In this document: piece after piece, positions 46,503 through 60,001 of the stretch
How the letters are laid out: each line of letters begins with the position of its first letter
How positions within the stretch are numbered: position 1 is the stretch's first letter
DNA from: Silene noctiflora
Taxonomy: Eukaryota > Streptophyta > Magnoliopsida > Caryophyllales > Caryophyllaceae
DNA length: 64,000 nt
Direction: 5' to 3'
Assembly (NCBI GenBank): GCA_009801015.1
Contig: VHZZ01000148.1
Location: forward strand, 212,827 to 276,826
The notes under the pieces: generated by a model
The model's database searches: none
What the model was told of the DNA's origin: nothing
What the model saw: only the letters and a program-made list of their open reading frames with translations
Translations under genes and position numbers: made by a program

Positions 46503-47268
46503 GTCATTAAAGCTGGGTTTGAATGACTCAAAATGATATCGGGTAGAACTCCGCTCAAGGATCGCCTGAGCAGTGAAGTTCTCCATGAATTAGTGCATGT
46601 TTGTACAATGTGAGGAGTTGGGAGACGAAAAATATGGAAATCAGCCAATTTTTGTTACTAGGTGAATTACTCGACCCCCTTACCCTGTAATTTGCGGGAG
46701 CATTCAAAGCACTAGGGTAATGTTGGCGGTGAAGAAGATACCCGTGGTCAGGTATTGTAGCCTTCAGCCAAACAACGATGAACCACCATCGTGTAAATGT
46801 GGCCATCTTGCGTGTGTATATATTTTGCCATCGGTCATGTATTTGTTGGAGAGCAAGTAATACTAAGTACATATAGGCTTCGGGATAATGCCCTCTAATG
46901 TTTTGTGTGTTTGCAAAAAGTTGTAGCAATCAACTTGTATCAGAAACACTCTGTATCTCCGAAGTTGTAATTTATTATTGATTCGAACCAGTTATAGAAT
47001 TATAGTCCTTCAATTTCTACGCGATATGATCATTTTTAAACTTCTTACAATTCTTTTCGGGTTAATTACACAGTTTTCAACTCGATTTTTTTTGTGGTCA
47101 TTTTGTGAACTTTTAGTTCTTTTCGACTTACATTTATTATTGATTTGAACCAGTTATGGTCCTTTGTTGTTTATGGTTTCCGACTTGCCTCCTGTTAATT
47201 ATCCTCTTTTTTTTTACTAAGTTATTGACTACCTTACATTCTTACAATTCCCTAACCTCATTACTAAA
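46503..47268. other. Myosin 3' region and intergenic DNA
   Basis: 3' UTR of the myosin gene, then AT-rich sequence. TTATTATTGATT(C/T)GAACCAGTTAT occurs twice (about 46971 and 47132), a short direct duplication. No gene is seen. Confidence 0.4.
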
Positions 47269-47340
47269 GTTGGCTGGTGTGAGTGGTAAGAACTCTCATT
47301 TTTTAAACAAGTAGTCATGGGTTTGATTCATGACTCTTAC
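47269..47340 (+). repeat. SINE head cut by an assembly gap
   Basis: TGGCTGGTGTGAGTGGTAAG (A-box-like) and ATGGGTTTGATTCATG (B-box-like) are about 35 bp apart, as in a tRNA-derived SINE. The N gap begins at 47341. Confidence 0.45.
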
Positions 47341-47360
47341 NNNNNNNNNNNNNNNNNNNN
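47341..47360. other. Assembly gap, 20 N
   Basis: Run of 20 N, probably of nominal length. Confidence 0.95.
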
Positions 47361-47464
47361 ATAACCTCGTTATGAACCAACAAATGAAACTAAATAACTC
47401 AATTTTCGAGTTCGAATTAATGTAACCTGATAAAGAGGGAGGTTCATATTTAGTACAATAAGAG

Positions 47465-48029
47465 CCAGGCACATACTTGGTAGCAAAATACCCAAGCATT
47501 ATTAGCCACCGGGTTGTCGAGGTGGTCCAATAGGTTTTCCAAGGGACCCTTGCCGATCACTATGGCTTGCACAAAGAACCCGAACATGGAAATCATGGCT
47601 AGCCTCCCATTCTTGATCTCCTTAACCTTGAGTTCCGAGAATGTGACTGGGTCATCGGCCAATCGCCCAAACCCAATGGGTCAAAATATTGGCCTCCAGG
47701 GTAGAGGTTTTCCCTCTCTCCAACTCGTTCGAGCCCATTAATATAACTTGAAAGCCGAGAACGGCCAGGATGCTTTGGGCATGGACCAAGTTTGGGTTTC
47801 CCAAATAGTCGAGACCACCCTCGGAGAAAATTTGGGCCCCTGCTTTGAACCAAACCGGTTCTTTGAAACTGACTCCAATCCATTTTTGAAGTACTTCTGG
47901 GGTGATGCAGCCTAGTGCTCCAAGCATGGCCCAACCCCCGTGAATGACTCCAAGAGCCATGTTCCTGGTGAAGGCCTCGGGGTCAGCCGAAAATCCAGCA
48001 GTGTCCCAACCATACCATAAATCATTCCC
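47465..48029 (-). pseudogene. LHCB3 (chlorophyll a/b-binding protein) pseudogene fragment
   Basis: On the minus strand from 48029 this matches the last large exon of LHCB3, a trimeric LHCII antenna protein of the thylakoid. In order I see [89 protein letters not shown] and finally ATKYVPGS. These need at least four reading frames in turn, with shifts near 47735, 47660 and 47485, and about ten codons are missing after LGFQV. An intron-like acceptor (TTTTTGTTCAG) precedes the exon, so this is a genomic copy, not a retrocopy. No earlier exons or transit peptide are found upstream. The helix motif ALEVIHGRWAM reads [11 protein letters not shown], so both the chlorophyll-ligand Glu and its partner Arg are lost. 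Confidence 0.9.
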
Positions 48030-48154
48030 CTGAACAAAAACATAAACTATTCATTTGAATTCTCCTGTTAAGGATTAATGAATTGATTACGAAATACACA
48101 ATAGAATTCAATTATGCGCAACTATCATAGTTAATGTTGAATTGTTACCTCAGG

Positions 48155-48227
48155 GTATCCGTTTCGGTGCTACCTAGATGTTGACCGACAGTATACCCTT
48201 TCGGTGCTACCTAGATGTTGACCGACA
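48155..48227. repeat. 36-bp tandem duplication
   Basis: TTCGGTGCTACCTAGATGTT followed by GACCGACAGT occurs twice, head to tail. It lies upstream of the LHCB3 fragment. Confidence 0.8.
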
Positions 48228-49264
48228 GTTATGGTTACGCAAGTGTCGATGAGTGAATGGTGACAGACTATTCATTTTGGGTCTCATGTTAAAATTAGAG
48301 TTATGAATAAGGGGCTAATTTTATATCTACAATGAAGTACAATAGAAGAAACGAAAATGGTAATATTTAAAGATGCTATGGAAGTCGTATTCTGACTCTC
48401 AGCTAAATCAGGACACAACACTTTCTAATCAAACCCGAAATGCATTCAAAAGTACCATCAGTGTTTCACCCGGACTTGTATTACCCATCTTAGGTTACCA
48501 GCTTGTCGCGCTGTGGGTAACCCCCTCGAGTATAAATACTTTCAAAACTCAAAACTCAAAAGTTAATAGTATTGATTAGCTTTACAATAATACAATAATA
48601 ATACCGTATCTTATTACAGCAATGAGCGACCATGACACAAGGATTTAGTCAGACTAATATCCACTTCTACAGTAATCCAATGTAATATCAGCACCCCGCA
48701 GCAGCGGTGCAGTGCCACATTCATGTACTCCGATACTCTGATCCATTTATGGCAGCACCTTGTTGCACAGAGACACCAAATTCCACGAGCATCTATTCAA
48801 AATACAAGATTATCATGGGCATTGAAGTTTGAAAATTAACATAAAATTTGATATTCACTCTCATATATCCAAGTAGAATTTCCTCGAAAAAAATATATCC
48901 AAGTAGAAAACTTGAAATTTACGCAAATTACAAGAAAATGGCTCATTTGGTTTGCTTTTCCGCTTTAGCTTCAGTTCCCATTTCTGGCTACTCTTGGTGT
49001 CCCATGTAGTTCCCCTAGGTGTTATATTTTTTTTATTACGACTCTCTTTGACATGAACGAAATTACTTATCCAAAAAAAAAGAGGGACAAATAACAACAT
49101 AATTTCATCAACATGATCTTGGAATTGAACAATTTGTACTGTACACGTACCAACCTACAACTAAGACCATACCAAGCCAAACCGAATGTAACGGCTCTTT
49201 GGAGAAAAAAGTGGGCAAAAGAACAGCATAGAGAGCAGCTTACAGAGCATTTAAACTAGGTAGA
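48228..49264. other. Intergenic and PEX22 3' region
   Basis: No gene is seen. A short (CTCAAAA)n run lies near 48545. A minus-strand frame at about 48700-48785 was considered as a PEX22 exon and rejected. Confidence 0.4.
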
Positions 49265-52200
49265 TCACGTGCATCCAAAGAAATCTTCCAAGGATGTAGA
49301 ACAGAACACATTGGACGCCGTTCTCTCGGGTTTACTTGGGGAAATGTGTAGCTGATATCTGATGAACCTCTGAACCAGTAAAAGTGTACAATGACATCAA
49401 GAGCTAGGAAAATATGACACAAAATAAGATTTCAGATCTCAGAAAATCAATTTACCGCCAACTGAGAAATAATATCAGGATTTGTATCAATATGCCAATC
49501 TGGCTCCAACTGCCGAACAAATGACGCACGTCCAATCTCCGTGCTACAGAACAAAACCTTCAATTGCACAGAGGCAAACAACGTTTCAGATAACTGAATA
49601 ATAATAAAGCTGTGCAAAATTTTAGAAATTACAAAAAAACTATATCGAATGCAGATCTGCTGATACTTTTTCCGTACACATACATATTAGATGGTTTGTT
49701 TAATGGTACGACGAAACTATGATATCTAGGTGTGCTTGTTTTATGTTACAAGGAGCTCTCAGCTAACTGGTACATGTTTCCGGGTTCTGGTGAATTATTA
49801 TTTAGAACGCAATTATCGTTACTTAAATGGACATCCTTCCAATAGTCAAGATCCTCAGGAATTTATCGACTTTTCCCACTGGCCAACTTGAATGAAAAGA
49901 AATATTTAATATTTAAAAAAAAAAAATCTCGTAACACTCCCTAGGCCATAAGCTTTACTGTCCATGATAGAAAGGTAAGAATGTCCGAGCTTTTACAGAA
50001 ATATGAGACCATATTATAAGGAGTCCCACATAAGTGTATTGGTTCAAGTGTTCAGCAAAGAACTGTGTATGGCCAAATTAATTTGCTGTAGTGGGGGGCA
50101 GCCACAAACCAACACTGTTCAGTGCTCACACCTTTGAGAGTTCCTAATACTGTACAGTGCACAGATATAGAAAGTAGAACTCCATTATAATTACTGGCAT
50201 AGTTATTCCTTGCCTTCATTGTCCCATAAAAGAGAAAGATAGATCTGGATACAAGTTACTGATGTCACCCATGTCACAGGACCAAGATATAAGGGGAAAG
50301 AGAGAGGCTGCATTTAAGGCTCATTGACTGAGATTAGTCCGTTATGACCAATTTAGAGATTAAGATTGAAACCAATATGGCATTCAGTCCTCGTGAAAGA
50401 ATAGATAACCTACCATACAGGCACACGAGAAAAGATAAAAAGAGAATAATGCAAATGTAGAGATGATACCTTATCTTTAACTAACCCTCCAGATGTAAAT
50501 ATCCCTGCTTCTTCCAGAGCTGAAAGAACCCTTTTCTGCACAAAACATTAGAACTACTGTGAGTGGCACTTTCATCATCCAGAAAACAACACATTCAACA
50601 TAAGCAAGCTTCCGACATACTTCACTTTCATCATCCAGAACACGATCCATGAAATATAGGTCGCAAAATTTTGTGATCTCCAATAACAATTCTAGCACAG
50701 AAGATTTAACTGTTGCCTTCTTCTGCAGAAACAAAGTTCTCCATACAAGTTAGCTATCACAAATAGTTTAATACCATGTTTGTTTCCGAAGAACCTGGAA
50801 ATGAATAAGTATCGAACCTGAAGTTCCTCTGGACTTGTTTCCTCAAGTACAACACCAACCAAGCGGCACGTCACCTAAACAGAAGACATGGTTTGTTAAA
50901 ATGTCATGTCAAACTGGTTTTTAACGAAATGACACTCAATTCCCTGATTCTATGTGACTATGTCAAGCAATCCTTGTTGCATATTTGACACGCAAAACGG
51001 CTATGGAATCTTATACTCCAATTGTCTTTTTTGAGTGAGACTCTTGTGCAATAGTTTACGTCAAAAAATGAGAACTTATCACTTCTCTACTTAGATCTAG
51101 CTAATACACAAAAGAAAGTATCCTTTTTGCCACATCCATATCCTAAATTTAATAACTTGCGACATTGTTAGTATCTTCAGCCTATTAACTTTTCATATCA
51201 CTCCCTTTTAATTAGCTTCGGAAAGTGCTACATTTAATGACTTACTGAAATAATTTGACTCGAAAATAATTTGACATATCATGCAAAAGCATATCTTCTC
51301 TAAAAGTTCTAAACCATAATAATAAAAACCCAAAAAGTATTCAGCAACAAGCTCCACAACCACAAGAACAATCTCCATAATGAAACAGTACAAAACGAGG
51401 TGTACACAGCGTAGAATATACATATATATACCTTCCTCCCTTCACACAACTTCTGCCTCACAATTTGCGCCAATGTAGGCTGAAACAACAACAACAAACA
51501 ACAGATTCAAAACAGTATACTTTCACGGAAGAAAAGATCAAAATCAAGAACATGAGCCATTTGAGTTTTGAGTTTTGAGTTTTGAGTTTTGAGTTTTGAG
51601 CTTTGACCCCACCTTAACAGGTTGGAAGAAATCATCAACCACATTTCGCGCCCTGGAATCGTCCTGCGACCCAGAAGAAGATACAACCACAGCAGCATTT
51701 GGCTGCGAACCTGCTACACCAGAGCTCGCACCTACATTAGGTTGTTGTCTCTTAGGTTGCCTTCTTTCTGGTGCACTTACAAAAATTCTCCACGTAAAAA
51801 TTATAGCAATTGCAATTCCAGCAACTGCCCCAGCAGAAAACACATCCTACAAAATTCATTGGTACAATCAAATTACGAAAATCCTCATTTGTGACAGTCG
51901 TAAATTACGACGAGATTAATGAAATGTGACCACTTTATGATAAAATGTGACCACTTTCTAATAAAATGGTCATTTTTCCTCCGTCATAACTTACGACCAT
52001 TGCAAGGGAGACCAACTGATCAAATCAATAACACAATTCGTCATTCGCATCAAATCATACATCATTTTGAGTACACTAGTTCATCAATTTAACAATTCAA
52101 ACATTCGAATTACTGTTTAATAACGCAAATTCACAATTAAGCATCTCAATTACCCAATTTCATAGCCCAATTGACGAATATTGATTTTCAATGTAATAAT

Positions 52201-52276
52201 TTACACAATTTTGTAATTGCTTTGCGATAATTGAAATCAGTATGAAAAATAAAAGTAAAAGTACCTGATTGAACAT
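49265..52276 (-). CDS. PEX22: PEX22, peroxisomal membrane anchor of PEX4, 8 coding exons
   Basis: Minus-strand exons 52276-52265, 51846-51613, 51479-51432, 50874-50818, 50722-50621, 50535-50470, 49557-49456 and 49369-49265 join in phase to 241 residues. The N-terminus has one membrane helix (about 6-23, ending TWR), then a basic RRQPKRQ stretch and a low-complexity linker. The conserved cytosolic domain follows: ARNVVDDFFQPVKPTLAQIV, RQKLCEGRKVTCRL, EETSPEELQ, DRVLDDESE, ALEEAGIFTSGGLVKDKVLF, EPDWHIDTNP and a C-terminal SLEDFFG. This matches Arabidopsis PEX22, which tethers the E2 enzyme PEX4 to the peroxisome so that PEX5 can be ubiquitinated and recycled. The first coding exon has only 12 nt (MFNQ). 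An in-frame TAG lies upstream with no other ATG, which fixes the start. It is head to head with BUD32. Confidence 0.93.
51560..51601. repeat. (TTTTGAG)n heptamer array in PEX22 intron
   Basis: About six units of GAGTTTT next to the exon 2 donor. The same heptamer (as CTCAAAA) appears as three units at about 48545. Confidence 0.9.
51891..52005. mobile_element. Foldback element in PEX22 intron 1
   Basis: GACAGTCGTAAATTACGAC on the left and GTCATAACTTACGACCATT on the right are partly inverted. AATGTGACCACTTT is repeated between them. Confidence 0.4.
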
Positions 52277-53163
52277 AATCGAGTCGAGGGTAAAGATTCT
52301 GCTTGCGATCTACAAGCTTTATTATTTGATTGATCAGTTATTGTGTTGAATTGAATTCGTCAAATTTCTAGGGTTTTTGTTGATAGTATTTGGGTGTTGC
52401 GATTTGTGAACCAAGATAATCACTTAGGTAGAGAAGGGACACCCAAAAAGTACCGAATCGGTATATCTTATTTAATACCGTCTTTATTTTAAAATCGGTC
52501 ATAAGTTGTATACTTTTTTTTATTTTAAACTTATTCCTAAATTAATTAAGGGTGTATTTTTAAGTAAGACAGTCTTAATAAAATTTTTATGTTATATTAG
52601 TAGAGGTTGGGATGCATATTTATCGACACACGATTAATACGACGTAAATGAATGTTATTACCAGAGAAAGTGGATCGGGCAAAGTATCGTCCACCTTAAC
52701 ATCGATTAATTATCAATCATTTTCTAGAAAATACCGAGAGTATATTTTATACAAACTATTATATTCACATTACTCAACTTCTTACCCGTATGAGTAAATA
52801 TTTACTTGGCAATTGACATGATACACGTTAATTTTATATATTTAGAAAGAGCTACTTTAAAACACTTTTTGATTATAATCGCGGTTTATCATCAAATACA
52901 ACCATTTTATCGACGAAGCAATTGTTGATAATGTGCGTGGGTTGTGCAACGGTCAAAAATTGGACCAGACCGCACCGGTTGGATCAGAATTATCACGCCC
53001 TTTTTCAAATTTCAATTCAAAAATTCTGGTCAATTAAACCGCATTAAAATGTAATTTTAGGAAAAAAATCAAATAACAATAGATCCAGTTTTTCCACGTA
53101 TGGACTCAAACACAACATTAGTTTAATTTTTTTTTTTATTTTTTTTTTGTTTTTTTGTTTTGA
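52277..53163. promoter_or_regulatory. Shared upstream region of PEX22 and BUD32, PEX22 side
   Basis: It contains the PEX22 leader (to about 52400) and AT-rich DNA. No gene is seen. The two genes point away from each other, with start codons 1.6 kb apart. Confidence 0.35.
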
Positions 53164-53265
53164 GAATAAGAGCTAGCTCAAGTGGTAAAAGCATGAAGTT
53201 GGGGGTTCGATTCTCACCCGTGACATAGTGCGCTCATTTTAACAAAAAAAAAAAAAAAATATTTA
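53164..53265 (+). repeat. tRNA-derived SINE with A tail
   Basis: TAGCTCAAGTGGTAAAAGC (A box region) and GGGGGTTCGATTCTCACCC (B box) are followed by a short body and a pure A run (about 53243-53257). It is about 100 bp and well preserved. Confidence 0.7.
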
Positions 53266-53430
53266 ATCTTTTTCTTTTCTTTTTCTTTTTCTTTTTTATA
53301 AGAGAGCTCAAGGCGATTTTGATACTAACGGATTCACTTTAATATTTTAAATTAAACTTGTGTTGACTACTTGACTCCAGACAACTTCCGACGCCCCTCA
53401 CCACCTTGTTCATCCCAACCCTAATTTCAG

Positions 53431-53849
53431 GTATGAATTGGAAAATCAGAACATGGAAAAACCCTAATTTAATCATGTAAAAATTATTGATTATGTTTAT
53501 TTATTGTTTTTGATTATTGAATTGCAATTGCTTGATTGGATGAAATGTTTTTGCTTTTACCTTGTCTCCCGTTTTCAATAATGCTGTAGCTGCAAATCGA
53601 GTACTCCGTAGTTTATAAACCGATACGGAATACGTGGTATATCAATAACTTAGTGAGGGACCGTCTCTTGAAATTCTTTGCGATAAATGTATTGCTACTT
53701 TGTTTGTGATATGAATATGTTGGAAAAGGAAGCATTGGGTAGGGAAGGGAAAGAAAATGAAACAGAAAAGGCGCAACGTAAAACCGCCACCCATGATTAC
53801 GTGTATAAAGAGGTGAATCTGACTGATGGATGTATCCTTGATGATGCAG
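53431..53849 (+). other. Likely 5' UTR intron of BUD32
   Basis: Donor CAG/GTATGA at 53430-53431 and acceptor GATGCAG at 53849, 48 bp before the ATG. Both sites fit consensus. No coding sequence lies between. Confidence 0.5.
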
Positions 53850-53897
53850 TTTAGGAAATACTGTTTTGCCGTCACTGAACTGTAACTGTCTCGAGGA

Positions 53898-55726
<1,829 letters not shown>

Positions 55727-56903
55727 TCTGCAAACGAGCTGAACCTTTCTTATTTTACTATGTTAGTACCTTCTTGTATTTATCTTCTTTTTAACAGTTT
55801 TCTAGAGAGGAATTGAGGATCCATTTTTCCAGGGTCATTTTATTACCAGTTTTCTCGTTTGCTCATCTCTTGTAGAATTGTAGTCGTATCAAGAAAGCTA
55901 CTGATTTGGCCAACGATTTTAAATTGGGCATATCACTCCTTTTAACACATCACTTAGAGAGAAAAAAACCGCAACCTAAAACCCGAAACCAAATAATTTG
56001 AGGATTACAAACTAGACACGTATGTAAGTTCGGTCCATTTTTTTATTTGGACTTACACTAGCAGAAGTTTCTGACAGGGTTTTAAGACAATTTTGTAACA
56101 GAATAACGGTGGAATGAAATGCATCTTAAACCATAAGAAGATCAAATTACCTTGTCGGAAAATGATCATTCAACTATGACATACATCCTCTATCTTCTCA
56201 TTTTTTTCTCCTTCCTACGATTGGTTCACCTCCTCTTTCAACGGCATTATCACTTGATAAATGCGGTCCAAAAAAGCACACAAATACAGTAATAGCCTTG
56301 TCCCACGACACAAGAAGAGTCGGGAGGAGAGCCATATTCAACATTTCTTGTATTTGTTATTTCTTGTATTTGTTATAAGACCCGTGAAACTCCAAATATT
56401 TTCCAAACCGTTTCTACGCTGAAGATAATACATGGTGCCGTACTTGAGCTGACTGTATTCCTATTTTCTATCTTATATTTTTACGGTATTTATCATATTG
56501 TGTTTTCTAATCTTCTTATTCTAGTACTCTACGGTTTCTACCTACATTAATACATTGTGATTTTTTGTTTGTCTGTTCGTCAACAGCTACTGCATGACTG
56601 TATTCTTCTCTGATTTGCATTATCCACAAGGTTAGAAATACCCTTATCAAGTACTTGAACAAAATATGCTTCTTTTGCACTCGAAAACAAGTAAAATCCG
56701 TATCACTTGGACACACACTCGATGATTTCCCTGCTTATCCTATATTCAAAATTCCACCATACCATTTTTCATCAAAAAAAAAAAATTAACCAATACAAAG
56801 GTTAAAAAGAAATACAATACAAAAAATAAAACTGATGAAAAATCATAAACAATCCCTTACCCCCATCCCCATCCCCATCCCTACCCCTACCAAATGAAAT
56901 AAA
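55727..56903. other. BUD32 3' region and intergenic DNA
   Basis: No gene is seen. A C-rich (CCCCAT)n array lies at about 56860-56890. Confidence 0.4.
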
Positions 56904-56979
56904 TACTCCCTCTGTCCCATTCATTTGTCACCTTTCCGTCTCAATTAAAGATAAACAAATGAATGAGACGGATGAAGTA
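56904..56979. mobile_element. Stowaway-like MITE, short
   Basis: TACTCCCTCTGTCCCATTCA and TGAATGAGACGGATGAAGTA are inverted with TA borders. The element is only 76 bp and sits 40 bp from the C2H2 gene stop codon. Confidence 0.75.
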
Positions 56980-57018
56980 TAATAATAGAAAAATGAATAC
57001 AAAATGTTGAATTAATCA

Positions 57019-57648
57019 TCACAGCTTAAGTGTAAGATCAGGTTTTTCAAAATGATTAATATCATTAGTTGGTGTATTAGTTGTGCACTCAACTTCATCA
57101 TAATCATCATCACCCACCTGCCTAAAACTCCCTGGCCAAAACGGCACCGTAGTGAACACTGGTACACCCCCTATGAAATACCCATTTTGCCCTTCGAACT
57201 TCCCTACTGACCCACCATGCTGCTGTTGTGGCTGCTGATGCAGCATCATCATAGACCCATTATGAGCTTGGATAGAAATGGAGGGCCTAGATTCCGCCAC
57301 ATAGACTGATGATGATGGAGAGGTGCCATAGAGTGGGAGGGATGCTAAGCTGACATGTTTGTGACTGTCAGTAGCTAACAGACCGATGCGCATCGCCCGC
57401 TTGGCTATACTTCTTTCCCTTTTGTGTGCATTTTGGTGACCTCCAAGTGCCTGTGAGCTATAGAATTTTCTTCTGCAGTAGTTGCATGAGAATACCTTGG
57501 TGTTGTTAGGTGGTACTATTTGTACACCTTCATTTGATGATTCCTTTTTTGGGTCATAACTTAGGTTTAAATCTAGAGGAAGTACATTACTTGTTTCCTC
57601 ATTTGTGTACCCTTCCTCAATTTCATTGATTGCATCTATTTGTGCCAT
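57019..57648 (-). CDS. Single C2H2 zinc-finger repressor-type protein (ZFP1/3/4-like)
   Basis: A 209-residue single-exon protein. It has an EAR-type repression motif LPLDLNL (residues 23-29). One plant-type finger follows with Cys55, Cys58, His71 and His75 and the hallmark QALGGH, then a basic segment ([12 protein letters not shown]). The middle is Gln/Ser-rich ([10 protein letters not shown]). A second EAR-like motif, PDLTLKL, is at the very C-terminus. This layout matches Arabidopsis ZFP1/ZFP3/ZFP4-type nuclear repressors in growth, abscisic-acid or trichome control. I start at 57648 (MAQIDA, with G at +4); an in-frame ATG at 57672 would add eight hydrophobic residues. No intron is needed, as usual for this family. 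Which member it is cannot be told from memory. Confidence 0.9.
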   Translation of the reverse strand: MAQIDAINEIEEGYTNEETSNVLPLDLNLSYDPKKESSNEGVQIVPPNNTKVFSCNYCRRKFYSSQALGGHQNAHKRERSIAKRAMRIGLLATDSHKHVSLASLPLYGTSPSSSVYVAESRPSISIQAHNGSMMMLHQQPQQQHGGSVGKFEGQNGYFIGGVPVFTTVPFWPGSFRQVGDDDYDEVECTTNTPTNDINHFEKPDLTLKL

Positions 57649-58044
57649 AATTATTACTACGGTCGATATCAATTTGGGTTATTGTAAAATTGTCTTATTT
57701 CTTGTTGCAGATAAACTTGGCTTTTAAAGGTTAAACAAAGGTATGTACCCAAAGAAGGGAAATTGATGTTGTTGGGAAATTTTGAGAGGTGCTATTTTTA
57801 GGGTGATAGTACATTAAAGAGTAGGTGAAATTTAGGGATTGGAGATGGTAGGAAAAGGAAATGTGCTTTTTGAATTGTGTTGTTAGAATGAGGCAATCAA
57901 ATAGAAAGATGAATTAAAGAGAGTGGAAAGTAGGAAGTTGTGTTCTTTCATTGTCTTTGGAGACTACTTTATGGTGAAGATAAGGGAGGATCAACACTTG
58001 ATGTGGATGGGACCATGAACTCTAGACTTATAGTCATACATAAA
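57649..58044 (-). promoter_or_regulatory. Upstream region of the C2H2 gene
   Basis: AT-rich leader and promoter. A foldback MITE begins about 400 bp upstream of the start codon. Confidence 0.3.
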
Positions 58045-58231
58045 TTCTCATTTGTGACGGGCGATATTCGTCACAAGCTTGTGTTTGTGACGGGTCAAAT
58101 AATACCCACTTGAGTAGATAAAGACAAGCTATTTGCCCTTCCCTAGACACTTTTGCTTTTGTCTTATTTATCCAAGTGGTGATACTTGACCCGTTACAAA
58201 CTTATCCGTCACAAGGGAGACTTATTGATAG
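58045..58231. mobile_element. Foldback MITE, GACGGGTCAA subfamily
   Basis: TTTGTGACGGGTCAAATAAT pairs with GGTGATACTTGACCCGTTAC. Outer arms TTTGTGACGGGCGATATTCG / TATCCGTCACAA enclose them. It is of the same build as 3251-3443. Confidence 0.65.
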
Positions 58232-58463
58232 TCATATGTCAAACATTTCCAATTTAAACGAATAATTCTAAGTTTGGATGTTATGGATGAAAGTAATAAT
58301 TCAAAGTTAGGGGTAAGAGATTTTCAAATTTGAATGATTAGTTTTTGATGGATATATTGTAATGGTATAGAGCAATATTGTATTATTGTTTAAGAGTTTT
58401 ATCAATGTAACTTAATCTCGAATGGGGGAAGGTATGGGGTTTTGCTGATTGAGAGTATGAAAC

Positions 58464-58629
58464 TAAGGTTCTGTTCTTTCTGGCTTAATTTCAGCTTATT
58501 TCAGTTCAGTTCGACTCTTCCATTTCTTCCATTAAGCTTAGTATAACCCATCTCTTTACAAAGTAATTTTTACTTCAGATCAATTTAGTTCAGATCATTT
58601 CATTTCAATCGAAAAGATTAGGGCCTAAT
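58464..58629. mobile_element. Foldback element, GTTCTGTTCTTTCTGG / GGGCCTAA ends
   Basis: TAAGGTTCTGTTCTTTCTGG at the left mirrors AATCGAAAAGATTAGGGCC at the right, with TTCAGTTCAG-type filling. It is a short copy of the family at 27105-28945. Confidence 0.55.
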
Positions 58630-60001
58630 TTAGTGTTTTACCAACTTAGCATTTTGCCAGAATCCATTAGGATTGGATTGGGTTGAGTCGAGTCAAGTTA
58701 TTTTAAGTGGGTTGTTATCAAGTTATTTATAAATAATGATGATTATTTTGCAATTTGGACTTTTCACATCAATTGGATTCTACCTCTCAAAGATTATCTG
58801 AGAAGCAATTTAAGGAAAATGAAGAAAAAAAAAGTATTTATAACATTTTGCATTAATGAGGAAGCAAAGATGAGTTGGAAGAGAGTGAATGAACAATGGA
58901 GGAGTCAGAAAGGTAAATACCAAATGATGCTGAAACAAAGAGACAAATTGCCACAGAAGATTAGTCAGTACAATCTCACCACTCCACCACTAGATAGATA
59001 TTCATGTCTCATTACATTTTCATAAATTCTGGTTAAAGACGGACAGTTTCCGTCACAAGCAAGACGTTTTAATACATTTTTAGGTTCGTATTTGTTAATC
59101 ATAAATGTGCATAATACATTGTATAAGTATGGCATCTTAAAATAAATGGAGCTTTTGTGCTATAAAAAAAGTGAGGTTCTAAATATAAGTGTATAGCAAT
59201 TACAGAGTATTAAACTTTAAGGTTTAATTTAAACTCTATCAAATCTTATAAATTTGACTCCAAAATCGGAGGCCAGGTTTCGCCGTGCCACGCTGCTACA
59301 TCTATTTAGATCTTTTCCACCCCTCTCTTCTTCATTTCCTTTCCTTTTATTTCCTCTCGAGTCTCAGTAATCTATATTTTATTCTTGGACAATCTAACGG
59401 TATCTCAACAAAATAATTGATTGACAAAGAAGAGAGCAAAACAATAATTAAAAATTGCTCTAGTTAGACAAAAAGAAAAAAGAAATAGAAGAGGAAAAAG
59501 AAGAGAATATTAAAAGCTCGTCGAGTAACTCGGGAAGAAATGGAGAGAATTTAAATTGCTTTTGAGCATAGATATGTCCATTTTTTTTCTTCTCCATTCC
59601 CTTTCATTTCTTGAACCATAACTATTTTAAATTATTTATCTTTTCTCCACCCGTTTAACAATTAGTTTCCAAGATAATATTAAAACTGTTAGATCATTTC
59701 TTACAAATATTTTGACTTGGGAAGAAACTCAATATTCGCATATATGAATTGTCTCACATTAATAAAAGAGGAGAGAGTTTACTACTTTATAAGTCAATGC
59801 GTAACTCCCTCCATTGTCAATTGATTTTAGAGTGGAAACCTCTTAAATTTATGAAACAGACTCTCTTTCTCCTCCATTTGCATACGATTTAGACCTGTTT
59901 ACATGATTTAACGTGACCCTTTGTATATAGGAAATATCAAGTTGGTCCAAATCATGAGAAATTGTTTTAGCATAGATAGGGACCGATTGATTTACGCAAA
60001 T
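58630..60001. other. Intergenic, no gene seen
   Basis: AT-rich. It includes a partial GACGGACAGTTTCCGTCACA element end at 59036-59056. A short plus-strand frame near 58819-59025 shows no known protein. Confidence 0.4.

Noticed and set aside
47450-47960. Functional LHCB gene
   Set aside because: At least three frame changes, an internal deletion, lost chlorophyll ligands and no upstream exons.
48700-48785. Possible last exon of PEX22 on the minus strand (frame starting MLVEFGVSV)
   Set aside because: A better exon at 49369-49265 encodes the conserved QLHISPSKPER...SLEDFFG ending and joins in phase.
53164-53265. Functional tRNA gene
   Set aside because: A and B boxes are present, but no acceptor stem or anticodon arm can be paired, and an A tail follows; it is a SINE.
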